DNA of 64,000 nt from Petrosia ficiformis. Taxonomy: Eukaryota; Porifera; Demospongiae; Haplosclerida; Petrosiidae. Shown piece by piece: positions 12,663 through 23,900 of the stretch. The first letter of the stretch is position 1, and every line of letters starts with the position of its first letter. The notes under the pieces were generated by a model. It saw only the letters and a program-made list of their open reading frames with translations. It searched no databases and had not been told where the DNA came from. The DNA lies in NCBI GenBank assembly GCA_947044365.1, contig OX345645.1, positions 4,411,741-4,475,740 of the forward strand, given 5' to 3'. Position numbers and translations under genes: made by a program.

Positions 12663-15600
12663 CACCTGAGGCAATGGAAAAATGAAAAATGAGAGTTGCC
12701 TCAGGTGGGATTCGAACCCACGACACTCTGCACTCCGAACAGATGCTCTACCAACTGAGCTACCAAGGCAGCTCAGCTGGCAGGGTCCGAATCAAACATC
12801 TCATATGCCTGTATGAATAGGCTAACTTGACACAAGGCATTAGGTGATGGCCGGGGTAATGAAACCACCAATGATACATGTATTTTTATGATCATCATAT
12901 CTAATCTGACCAGAAGTGCTGGCAGCAATTTGATTTGTAAGTGGTCCACCTTCAGCCCAACAACCACACCCATACACACCAGCCTACAGAGAGAAAAAAA
13001 TCAAAAGTGGTATGTAATTTTGTCCAATACACCAACTCTGTTCAAAGACTCTAACATCATGTTATCAAAATTCATGTCTAAAATACAATGCGAAGTTATA
13101 AATGCAATCATGGAATCTACATTTTGTAATTATCGTACTAAAAAACATCCAGTAATTTTTGGGCTCACTGTATGTTTATGTAAAATACATTACAGATGTA
13201 TGATTAGATCAATTAGTAGCGAAACCTATGTCAAACAATTTTAAAATCAATGAATTGCATATGTGGAGTATTTGAACATGTAGTTGATTAAGTATGGCTG
13301 ATCATTCATCTTCAGATAATACTAGAATTACTGAGGATTAAGTAATTATACGATTGAAAATGCATTTCTGTTATTATTTTAGCTCATTAAAACCTGAAAT
13401 TTAGTTGGTGGTAGAAATCATTATTGAATTATTAATCATTGTCATGTGATTAGATAACAAAGTAAAAACTGCCTCTGCACTTCATTTGTAAGTTTAATTA
13501 ATCGACTAATCATATGATACTACAAAATGATAAATTACCAAAATTAAGGTCTAACAATCAAACACCCACCATATACGTAAAGATAATATGCATACTCAAA
13601 TTTTGTCTTTCTTTGAGCTTTCAACTCCACACTGATGTTTATTGCATATCTTCACCTGTCCTATTCTTCCAGGATGTTTCAAAGAAATTCCTCCACTGGA
13701 ACAACCAGCTGTAATGACACCTCTTGTATCTATACACACTGCTCCAACTGTGTCTAGCTGTAGATCATCCTATTTGAAATAAAACATTAATTTAAATAAT
13801 TACAATTCAATTAACTCATCTTTAAAATGAGAGATTGCTACTCTCAACATTCCAAAATATTTATAATTATGTACTCAGTTCATTTCTTGTATCTCCAAAT
13901 ACATGTACTACTAGTTTCAATTCTATATATCATGTACTACTCACACTACCTGATAAATATTGTTTCAGGGTATATAAATTTGATTTGGTGACATTCGGCA
14001 ACATTCAGTGACTACAACAAAATCAGTAATTTTTATGGCATGCAATTTCTATAATTGCTTCCCACGGGTTTGATGTATGCTTATATATTTACATATTAAT
14101 ACCTGTGCCTGTCTGTTTCTGTGTGAAGCATTTTTAGTCAGACCTACATGTAAAAAACCTTGACTGCATCACTGCCACTTCCTACAAGTTGAACCACACC
14201 TACAATTTTATAATGGATTGAAGACAGGAGCTATAGAAAGGAGTTGACATGGAGTACTACTTCTACCAACTTGCTTTTCAGGACTCGAAAGTCGCAAAGC
14301 GCTTCGTAAGACTAATTCAAACACAGTGTTCTCCCTCTTTTGACTGCAACTGGGGCAAACAAAATGACCCCATTGCATGTTGGCACTAGCTACACCAACA
14401 ATATCAGATTTCACAGCAAATGTCTCAGCTACCCATCAGATTGCGTTGGCAGGGTCACTGAATCCCAAATTGCTTGGGCCGCGAGGGGGCTGCGCTCCCC
14501 ATTAACAAGGGAGACACCCCTCTTTAAAATCCCCATGCTCGATATTTAGGGCAAAAGGCGGCTGAAAAACCATCAATTTTTTAGGGATTTTCATGGGCTT
14601 AACCCCAACACCAATTACAAACATTTGGAATGCTTCATAATGCTAGGAACACGCTCCGAACTGTGTAGGGGTCAAATGTCACATATATGTGACATCAGTC
14701 CTCTAAGGGTTAATTAATACACCATTACAATCATCCAAATGTTATACTTTGTGGTTGCAGTTTAGTAAAGCACTAATAAAATAATTGTCTATTCTTTATT
14801 CTAAATAAACCATTAACCATTCTTATAAAAAAGGAAGTGAACAATCGTGAATATAATACACAAGTCACTTGTACATGTAATTAACCTTTTGATTATCTGA
14901 TTTAAATCTCTTAATAACAGGTTCATCTTCTTTACAAGACACATTATCCAGTCTTGAAATGTGATCTAAATATATCTCCTTAGATGAATCTAATATAAAA
15001 TATGTACAAGAATAATAAAAAAACATTTTCAATAAAAATGAAAGATGTAGGGACGTCAAAACCCAAAAAGCATGCAAACAAGATTGGGAGGCTAATATAG
15101 GACCCAAAATTAAACAAACCACTTCCATATACCCCTACATAAGTACATACACCGCTATAAAGCAAAATACAAAGAACTGAGGGCTACTGTATATATATAC
15201 CTATATTTTTGTTTACCAGTAACAAGCTTATCAGGATGACATATTGCTACTCCGTTGTTCTCAGCCCAGAGTCTTGCACCATCACCACATAGAAATCTGA
15301 GAATAAATACAAACTAATAATGTAATGAGCACCATTGGGACGGGACCCTCGCCTATGTAGCAAAGTAATATTACACATGTGAAACAAAGAGTAATTATTT
15401 ATGACCATAATACACCAAACGATTATGTTTTATGTACATATCCTTGCTCATTTGTATGGGTCTGAGTCATATAATTATAAACAGGTTAACTTAAGATTAT
15501 TTATATAAAAGTTATAAAAGGCAAGGACTGAGATTCTGCTATCAACTGAAGTAAAACTGTGAAGGACTGAGTGACTCATTGCTACCAATTGAATTCAAAA

Positions 15601-17862
15601 ACTATTTTAAATACAAAAAGTACATGAAACATACATGTACATGTATTTTATCTTCGCAAGTCTTACAATTTGGTCGAGGACCAATGTTTGTAGTATCCAC
15701 ATATTTTTGTGAACACACACATACATGCAGACACACTTATGCTTCGTGGTGAGGGTAATGAGGTCATAATAACAAACTTACAATGGTGGAATTCTTCCTA
15801 GTGATAATAATCCTTGTGATTGATGTAATAATAGTTTATGTGTTAATTCTATGGGGTTCCTAACACCTGTAAATATATAATTATTATTATGATAATGTTT
15901 ATTTTAATTGAACAAAGCAGTGACATTGTCTAGTCCAATTAATAAATGAGTAAACACAATGCTAATAATTATTAATAGTGCTGTAACACTGTTTTCTGTG
16001 AAAACTCTAGCCTGGTTGCAAGAAGTTAATAATGATGACAAAAAAATCAAAACCAGATTTAGTTACATGTATATGACCAGGATAGATATATGGACACAAA
16101 AAGATCACTAATTTTCTAACTACTTTGTGCTACATACACAGATGGGGTAATTGTTTTAACTAATGGACCATACATGTACTTCAACTGAATAGTACATGTA
16201 TACAATCAACTCACAGTCGGACAGTTGAAAAGAATACCTCACCTTTAACAGCACCAACTACAGCACATGCTCCATCTCCTCTCATTATACTAGCATCACA
16301 CTCAACAGTACCATGTAGTGATAAACATGAACCTAATCCAGCATTAGTTAATGGACTATCCTACAAGAAACAATCAAAATACAGATATCATTGTGTTGAT
16401 GTAGATATTATAGAATTTATATATAATTCATCTAACCTCTAAAACACTAATAACTGTGGTAATGACAGCAACAGCATCAATACCCTCTTTTAACAGTTTT
16501 GTTCCCTGTATTTCAAATAGATACACAATGATAAATTATGTTTATGTATTATAAGTAGTCTATAAGTAGTCAGCCCCTTTCACTCTAAACGGTAAAGGAT
16601 GATGTGGTATATATAACTATTGTATGTCTCATTCTGAGAGCCACTGGAAACACAGATGTTAATATCCAAAATTAATTAGACGTAGTTGGAGGACTTTTGT
16701 CATATGTCTCAAATTTTACAAGACTAAGGTTTCTAACTTATTTTGCTGGAAAAAAAAGCAGTTAAGAAAACGAAAGATGAAAAAAAAAAATTATTTGTTA
16801 ATTGCAGAAAGGCAGCAAGGCGAGTGTTTAATTTAAGAATTATCCATTTTAGTTGACCCTTAGAGGACTGATGTCACATACATGTGTACATGTGTATATG
16901 TCACATTTGATCTCTACATAGTTGAGAGTGCATTCCTCGCATTACAAAGCACTCCCAATGTTCGTAATTGGTGTAAGGGATAAGCCCACGAAAATGAATG
17001 AAACGTTCATAGTTTTTCGGCCTCCCTAATACACAGTATGGTGGGAGTTTTTAAGGTGGCCAAGGTATCTGCAGCAGAGACGACGGTGTTAGAAATGAGA
17101 AGAATTTTGAAAAACAAGTTCAGTGCTCTCAATTGCACCAGAAATTTGTAGCTCTCAGAACAAGACATATGACAGCTATATACTAGACCCTACTTTCTCT
17201 TTTAGAGAGGGAGGGCTGGCTATATAAGACACATTATAAGTCAATGTTAAGTAATGATGAAAGCAACCAAAGTTGTAAATTGTATGGTAATGTGGAGAAA
17301 TACTTTAAAAGAGCTTCTCTATTTAATGCATACCACTGCAAAAATAATTATGATAATTATACCAGTGAAATAATTATATAGACCATAGGTATTGACAAAG
17401 CAGACAGTCGCCATTATGTGACCAATGCCACAAATATGTGTAAACATAATTACCTAGTTATGTTCTGAACGAACCCACAATCATGTGAGACAATATGAAT
17501 TATAAAAGCAATACTCCTGGTGTGTGGGTGAATGAGGATCAAAATGGTGGTTTCGACATAAATGACCACGTCAAGGATTGGGCATCAATAGCAGTAGTCA
17601 CTACAAAACAATTATTTAATAGTTTCATAATTTTAGCAACAGTATATATATATAGTAGTATGGTGACTTCATGTGATACCTTTCTACATGCATCTTTACA
17701 AACTTCCTTCAATTCTTTGAGAGTACTTTCACAAAAATGACCAGCACCTGAATTGAAATAAAATTACAGAGCGAAAATAGAAGTCTGCTCTCATGCATGG
17801 TATCTGTACGACCACACTGAATTATAATTACCTGCATGGACAGCAATGAAAGGTACTGGCAT
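8035..17862 (-). CDS. TASP1: Taspase-1 (threonine aspartase), 14 coding exons
   Basis: This encodes the Ntn-hydrolase protease that cleaves after Asp in nuclear regulators such as MLL and TFIIA alpha-beta. Exons, in order of translation: 17862-17832, 17747-17680, 16505-16437, 16360-16243, 15866-15782, 15296-15217, 14989-14886, 13769-13656, 12983-12911, 12109-12061, 9039-8990, 8934-8866, 8309-8230, 8133-8035. Phases agree at all joins, giving 362 residues (human about 420). Landmarks are the N-terminal [20 protein letters not shown], and LDTVGAV, where D191/T192 is the autocleavage site and T192 the nucleophile. [21 protein letters not shown] and STSG follow, then [11 protein letters not shown] near the end. 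The loop before T192 carries a basic KRFK patch, as expected for the removable linker. The last exon ([11 protein letters not shown]) is the least certain. The start ATG lies just after an acceptor-like TTTATGCAG. Confidence 0.93.
8200..8229 (-). other. Intron between TASP1 exons 13 and 14
   Basis: The donor GTAATA follows AAG at 8230. The chosen acceptor CATCAG ends at 8134 and keeps phase 0. Two other acceptors (near 8079 and 8032) keep other open frames but fail phase or similarity. Confidence 0.5.
9040..12060 (-). other. TASP1 intron 10, 3 kb, with degenerate coding-like sequence
   Basis: Apart from the piggyBac-like copy at 11270-11860, the segment 9740-10760 on the plus strand is rich in Lys, Glu and Arg codons ([15 protein letters not shown]) and broken by stops. 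It may be a dead mobile-element gene or only purine-rich DNA. A short sequence around TTACACTCCAAGTCCTAC occurs twice (about 9362 and 11213). Confidence 0.35.
11270..11860 (+). mobile_element. piggyBac-like DNA element, copy A
   Basis: It shares long similarity with copies at 14205-14712 (opposite strand) and 16853-17135. Shared blocks include AATTGGTGTCAGGGATAAGCC, TTTGGCCGCC, a GTGTCTCCCT stretch, CAGTTGCAGTCAAAAGAGGG and AAACAAGCTCAGTCCTCT at its end. A short frame with [13 protein letters not shown] is preserved between copies A and B. Confidence 0.65.
12061..12109 (-). other. TASP1: TASP1 exon 10 (49-nt microexon)
   Basis: This exon is easily missed. It reads [17 protein letters not shown] across the two split codons and aligns with human GEHLVRTILARECSHAL. 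Its acceptor TACAG and donor GTAAGT are canonical. Confidence 0.9.
12216..12292. repeat. Short inverted repeat (hairpin) in TASP1 intron 9
   Basis: TAGGTGTATATGCCA on the left and TGGCATATACACCTA on the right form a 15-bp perfect inverted repeat. Inside it TGTGGATATA pairs with TATATCCACA. It could be a tiny MITE. Confidence 0.7.
12608..12880 (-). mobile_element. tRNA-derived SINE, nearly full length
   Basis: Read on the minus strand, a leader of about 100 bp precedes a tRNA-like head with an A box (TAGCTCAGTTGGTAGAGC) and a B box (GGTTCGAATCC). A short body with CTCATTTTTCATTTTTCCATT follows, then a (TTTC)n tail at 12660-12622. Other copies lie at 39320-39460, 40433-40550, 49082-49318 and 49330-49490. 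It lies 31 bp inside the intron after TASP1 exon 9. Confidence 0.88.
14205..14712 (-). mobile_element. piggyBac-like DNA element, copy B
   Basis: On the minus strand it starts TTAACCCTTAGAGGACTGATG, with TTAA directly before CCC as in piggyBac insertions, then GTCACATATATGTGACATTTG. The interior is similar to copy A and preserves the [18 protein letters not shown] frame. It lies in TASP1 intron 7. Confidence 0.65.
14995..15180. mobile_element. Half copy of palindromic foldback MITE
   Basis: This carries one arm of the palindrome seen complete at 36878-37205: CAATAAAAATGAAAGATGTA, GACGTCAAAACCCAAAAAGC, TTAAACAAACCACTTCCATA and CCTACATAAGTACA. It begins only a few bases upstream (in gene orientation) of the acceptor of TASP1 exon 7. 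Confidence 0.8.
15335..15760 (+). mobile_element. Internally deleted (non-autonomous) Crypton derivative
   Basis: Its left half (GACGGGACCCTCGCC, GCAAAGTAATATTACACATG, CATAATACACCAAACGATTA) matches the upstream flank of the Crypton at 62945-62840. Its right half (TTGCTCATTTGTATGGGTCT, CTATCAACTGAAGTAAAACT, TACAAAAAGTACATGAA, and the end TGCTTCGTGGTGAGGGTAAT) matches that Crypton's other flank at 60595-59840. The recombinase ORF and about 2.2 kb between the two halves are missing. Both copies share ends of the form ACCCTC...GAGGGT. It lies in TASP1 intron 5. Confidence 0.75.
16853..17135 (+). mobile_element. piggyBac-like DNA element, copy C (internally shortened)
   Basis: It starts CCCTTAGAGGACTGATGTCAC and ends AAACAAGTTCAGTGCTCTC. 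It keeps GATAAGCCCACGAAAATG and GCAGCAGAGACG blocks but lacks the central C-x2-C frame. The termini suggest an inverted repeat AGAGGACTGA / TCAGTCCTCT. Confidence 0.6.
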
Positions 17863-17989
17863 GCCTGATACACCACACCTGCATAAATATAATAATTGCA
17901 ATGCGGGGGCAAAACGTTTTGAATACTCACACCCATTATTTTTTATGATAATTTATTATAACTCAAAACTATTCATGATTACAAGTTTT
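17863..17989 (-). promoter_or_regulatory. 127-bp spacer between STOML2 stop and TASP1 start
   Basis: This must hold the STOML2 3' end and the TASP1 5' leader. On the minus strand an AATAAA occurs at about 17956-17951, a plausible STOML2 polyadenylation signal. A pyrimidine-free acceptor-like TTTATGCAG lies just before the TASP1 ATG at 17862. Confidence 0.45.
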
Positions 17990-20900
17990 TCAGTATTCAT
18001 CATCTTTCCTAAAAGTGGTTTTATACATATTTCTAGTTGGTGAAGTAGCTAGTGTAAAATGAGGTTCTTCTTTGTCCACAACTGCATTTCTTGATTGAGA
18101 ATCAAATCGTTGACCTAATGTATCATCAATACTTCTGTTAAGTTTCTCTAAAGTATCCTCAAAATCTGCTAGTTCAGGTATTGTAGTGTCTTCATCATGC
18201 CTTGCTTCTCCTTCAGGAGGAGGTGTTGTCCCAGAAGTGGGTGTAGTTCTTGTCATGTGACCATAAATTGCCATTGCCTATACGTGAAGTAGTGAAATAA
18301 TAATAAAAAAATGAAGGAAGATGTAGAGACATCAAAACTCAAAAGTATGCAAACAAGGTCGAGATGATACTAACACTGGAGGTTAAAGTACCTACACCAC
18401 TGCTATAAAGCAAAAGACAAAGAGCTACTCATATAGTGTTATATGGAAGTGGTTTGTTTAATTTTGGATCCTACGTTACTATCCTGTGGTAGTACCATCC
18501 CGACCTTGTTTGCAAACTTTATGGGTTTTAGGAGGTGTCATCCCAGAAGTGGGTGTAGTTCTTGTCATGTGACCATAAATTGCCATTGCTTATACGTATG
18601 TGAAATAATAATAATATCACAATAAAATAATGTTCTTCGGTATAAAGTGCTTTAGGAAGTCAAATCCACACATAAGTGGGTATGTTCACGAAATCAACTG
18701 TTTTGCATAAACTCATTTTGATCAGGGACTAACATTCAAATGCTTGATATTCCAATATTTTGTAAAACATATCAACAATAGCTTGATACCAAATTACAGT
18801 TGCTTCTATACAAAATGGCCTAACAAGGTAAACATACAATCAAATGTATTGCAGCATATAAAGAAGAATTTATTATTAAACGCATCATCTGGCTTAAAAA
18901 AGCAAACTTGTACATATAGCAAATCAAAAACAATATAACTACAATATACTATATAATTATTATTATACCTACATGTACATGTACAATGTACAAACAGATA
19001 CAATTTCTCACCTGTCCAACCATTGAACTGATGTCTCCTGTATTCTCAGGTAGCAATACTGTATTAGTAGTTTTGGCTAACTGACTAAATGCTTGAACAT
19101 ATTGTTCAGCTACAGCTAGTGAGGCAGCTTTACCACCATGCTGAATAGAGAAAAAAAGGTTCATACAGAGTTACAGTAGGTATTAATTAATTACAAGTAT
19201 ATTTAGGTCTAAATTGTCTCTGAGAAGGCAAAAATTTAAGTGTACAGTCCATAATTAACAATCAGTCTTTAGGTGATAGTAAATAGGGACCATGGGGTAT
19301 TTACTAGGGTTGGGAGATAATAAAATTAGGTTTTGCTCTAAAGGTGACTTGTGATTATAGCAACCACTCATTGATACTGTCTATGATGGCTCATTGTTTA
19401 AAAGATGACACTTCTGATCCTTGTTTTGACGGCTCAAGATTAAGTGTTATAGTATTTTTCAACTGCAGATATTATAATTGTAGTAAGACAATATTTTGTC
19501 ATTGTGATAATATTGACAGACCAAAATCATGCAATACTATTATTGCAATATACTGAATTATTGCCCAACCCTACTGTTCCCCACACCCCTTACCTACCCT
19601 ACTGTTCCCCACACCCCTTACCTACCCTACTGTTCCCCACACCCCTTACCTACCCTACCCCCCACACTCTCATATTGCAATTACATGTTACATAACAGGG
19701 GGGCACAGTGGGCAGACTATACAAATATTTAACTTGGTGGCCCCATTCCTGTCTCCACCCTCCAATACCATTAATCTTTCATATGCTTGTGTACAAGTTC
19801 CATAAAAGAAGAAAATTGTGCAGGGATTTAAATCATATGGATCATGCAGTGAGGCTGGAATAGCACAATTAAAAATTTTTTACCAAATTGATTGCACATG
19901 CGCACATACACTCAGTGCTTACTTTCAAACACCCGTCTTGCTGCTTGCTTGCAGCTAACAATTAATAAAGCATAGTTTTTGTATCTATGGCTCTCTTAGA
20001 ACATCTTCTGTTTAACTAAGTGAGTTAAAAGTCACTGTTGTTTAAAATCTAGAAGTTAGATAGGCTTGTCAAAACCCAAAAAGCATGTGGACAAGCATGT
20101 GGGACTACTATACTTTCAAGTGCTTACCTTGCTATCTTCCTGTTGATAGTGAAGCATAATTTTGTCATCAATGGATTTTATTAACAACCTTTCTTTCTAG
20201 CAAAGTACATGTACTTGTAAGTTAGGGGGTGTGTTTACTGTTCAACCGCACAATATTAGTCTAGCAAAATTTTCTTCTTTTACAGTATCAATAAGACTTG
20301 GCCAATGGATACAGTGGAGGATCCAGAAAGAGAATATTTGGATGCAAATGACCTGAGTTCATTCTTTATATTCTAGTTTCTTCTTTACAGTTCAATATTA
20401 TATAAACAAGTAATTGTGCATCGTAAAACAAAGTTTGTATTCCTTAATTTAATTTTACAAGAATAAGCATTTTAAATAAAAATGAAAGAAGATGTAGAGA
20501 TGTCAAAACCCAAAAAGCATGTGGACAAGGATGGGCTAATAACACAGGAGGTTAATGTAGGACTAAAAATTAAACGAACCACTTCCATATATCCTTAGCT
20601 CTTAGTATTTTGTTTTATAGCAGTGTGGGTACATATGTAGGGTTATATGGAAGTGGTTTGTTTAATTTTGGGTCTTACATTAACCTCCTGTGTTATTACT
20701 ATCTAGACCTTGTCCACATGCTTTTTGGGTTTTCACTTCCCTACATCTTCTATCATTTTTATTTAAAATGCTTTTTTTATTATTCTTGTTACCACTGTTT
20801 TTCTGAATGGTAGAATTTCCCTGTAAATCATCAATTCTAACTTTTTTAGAGAGAAGCTTACTTAACTCCACTAAAAAGCTTTTAAAAAAGCATGAGATAT

Positions 20901-23900
20901 TAAAATCAAGATTACAAAAGTCGTAAGTAAAGCTAAACTAATGTTTCATATTCAAACACTGCAATGGACTAGTGTGATAACAGTTGTAACACCAAAATTT
21001 TTGCATTTGTAATAGACTCCACAATAGACTTTTACCATAAGCAAAGAAATTTGCTAGTGAATGTGACGTCACAACTGGAGCCCTTTATGATAGCCATTTC
21101 CTAAGAAAATGCATTGAATTGAATGGAGAAAGTAATGTTTTTTAGGGCTGCGATGATTAATTGATTAATCAATTGATATCTGATTATCAATTGTAAGTTA
21201 GTGATATCTATTATGCTATGTCTTCCAAAAAACATACTTTCAAGCATGTGATAACAAATATTGTATGATATGGAAGTGACAGGAAGCCTTTTTAATCATC
21301 AAAACGGGAGGAGTTCCCAACCCTACAGTTTTTGCGAACTTTTTTGTATCATAAAACTGGCCTGGATACCAAAGGATATCAGGACGCCTAAAAAGAATAA
21401 ATGAATATTCATTTCAGTGCTAGAAATCACTAAAATTCTGTATCTAAGAAGCTTAGTGATTAACATTCCTGCACAATACAGAATATCATTGATTTGATTA
21501 TAAAAAAAAAACAAATAGCTAATGTTTAATGATATATTTTTTCCAATACAGTCACAAGTGTAAGTAATCCATACAATGTATTACACATATCTCACTTACT
21601 GCACTACCCAGAGCTTGTCCTAGTACTGTTAAGGCTTCGGTTCTAGCCATGGCTTTAGCAAGAATAGCAGATGATTCACCTATAGAAATGAGTAATAAAA
21701 AGACAAACAGATAATAATTATGATCACAATAACCCACTCCACCTACATGGGGAAAGGGTTAATTATTACATTTTTAATTATTGACAAGTAATATATATAT
21801 GATGAGCTATAATGAATGTATACTAGCTAAACTCATTATAACAAATCACCTTTAGCTTTATTCACTTGTTCAATTCTCATAGCCTCAGAAGCAAGAATCT
21901 TACTTTGTCTTAAACCCTCAGCTCTGTTGATAGCAGACTCTCTAACACCTGTCAAATAATAAGTTTAGAATAATCAAAATTTAATAAAACAATGCACAAA
22001 TAACTAACACATCATGATCCTTACTAGCAAGAGAATAAATTCAATTTTGATCAAAGGTTAACATTCGTAATATTTTAATGTTACATGAGTATTAGCAATA
22101 GCTCTACTATACCTGTTTCCTTCATTTACTAAGCTTTCCCACATTAGAGGCTACACTGCATCTCCCGGTTTCTATATCTGCTATTGAACTAGTTTAAGTA
22201 ATTAGATTTCAAATGACATTTACCAGAAATTTGCAAGTGTAGTTCAAGCTCTCCAAAACTTTTTAAAATTTCTACTCAATGCAATTGCATAAATCAAATG
22301 TATCGAGGGCGTTTTATTTCCTCAGAAATAATTATGACTGTATATCTCTAGACAGGGATCACAAAATACCATACTACACATTTATATGCCTACTACAAAT
22401 CATAAAAAAGCTAACAATTTTTTTAATCTAGGAAGCCTTATGTGCATTGTGCAAGTGTATTTTGGAAGGGCACTGTTTTCAGTCTTCATAAATGTGTATC
22501 TTTTATTACTGCCTTACATTTATTTAAACGAGTAGTCAAAAAACAGACAGCAGTGAGTTTGAAGCATAATATGAGGACTATAAACAGTGGATTGGCAAAC
22601 ACTCTCTTAAAACGACAATGGAATGCACCAGGATAATAACAATTGAAACAGAGATGCCTGATTGGTGGGGTTTCATACAGGGGGCTGTGCTCTGGGATTT
22701 CACAACAAGCACCCTCCCTGGTTTTCTGTTCATTAAACAGAGAATCAAGAACACCACGTGAGCAAGGCCTACATTGTATTTATGGACTAAGTCTTATGAA
22801 TATCATTATGTGGTTCATTGATTTCGTTTTGTATAGTATAATATGTATACCACTAATGAAGGTAACTACATAGTTACTAAAATGTTTGGCAAAAACAAGT
22901 TTCTTTGAAACATACAGGTTGGTGACTCACAAAGATAAAAAAAGGAAATGGTTTTCTACATATAAAACTATAATCACCTTCAGATTCTAATATATTTGCT
23001 CTCTTTTTACGTTCAGCTTCAACCTGTATAATTATAGATATGACTATAGTAACACACTAAATGTAGCTTCAACCTGTATAATTATAGATATGACTATAGT
23101 AACACACTAAATGTAGCTTCAACCTGTATAATTATAGATATGACTATAGTAACACACTAAATGTAGCTTCAACCTGTATATTTATAGATATGACTATAGT
23201 AACACACTAAATGTAGCTAGGATAAGATGAGTTAATATATACACAAATATACCATAAACTAATAATGAAACAATGGATAATTTGATATAAGTATGGGTAG
23301 AATAATTATATGAAAATGGTGGAGGTAAAAAGATTGTTGGTCATTCCAAATGAAAGTTATGGACACTCTTTTGAGGTCATGGTGAATGTGAATGACCTTT
23401 AACTCACTTGCATTTGCATAGCCTCTCTGACTTTAGTTGGTAACTGGATATCTTTTATTTCATATCTCATACAACGAATACCCCATGCTTCAGCAGCATG
23501 GTTGATAGCCTCTAGAAAAAAAAAACAAAAGAGAATATGTGGGGATCGAGTAGTGATGTGTGACATATGCCTATGTATACATCCTACAAGTACATGTGCA
23601 TGTACGTCACAATATGACATGTTGTGACATCCTTGAGCACGAAAAACAAAATCCTCCATACCTTATAGTTTCCTTTTTATTTCAGAAACAATTCCTAATT
23701 CTATTTTAGAATTAAGTTGTCTTTACCCAGCTAACCCATCTTCTCATCTGAATATCAATACTTACATACACATGTCCAGGGTTAATATGCAATCGCTCCA
23801 TGCACACACATGTACAACATGCATAAATACTGCATGTAGTTAGACACTGAATACCAATCACTGCTAACCAGGTTTGAAAGAACACATAATGTCATAATAG

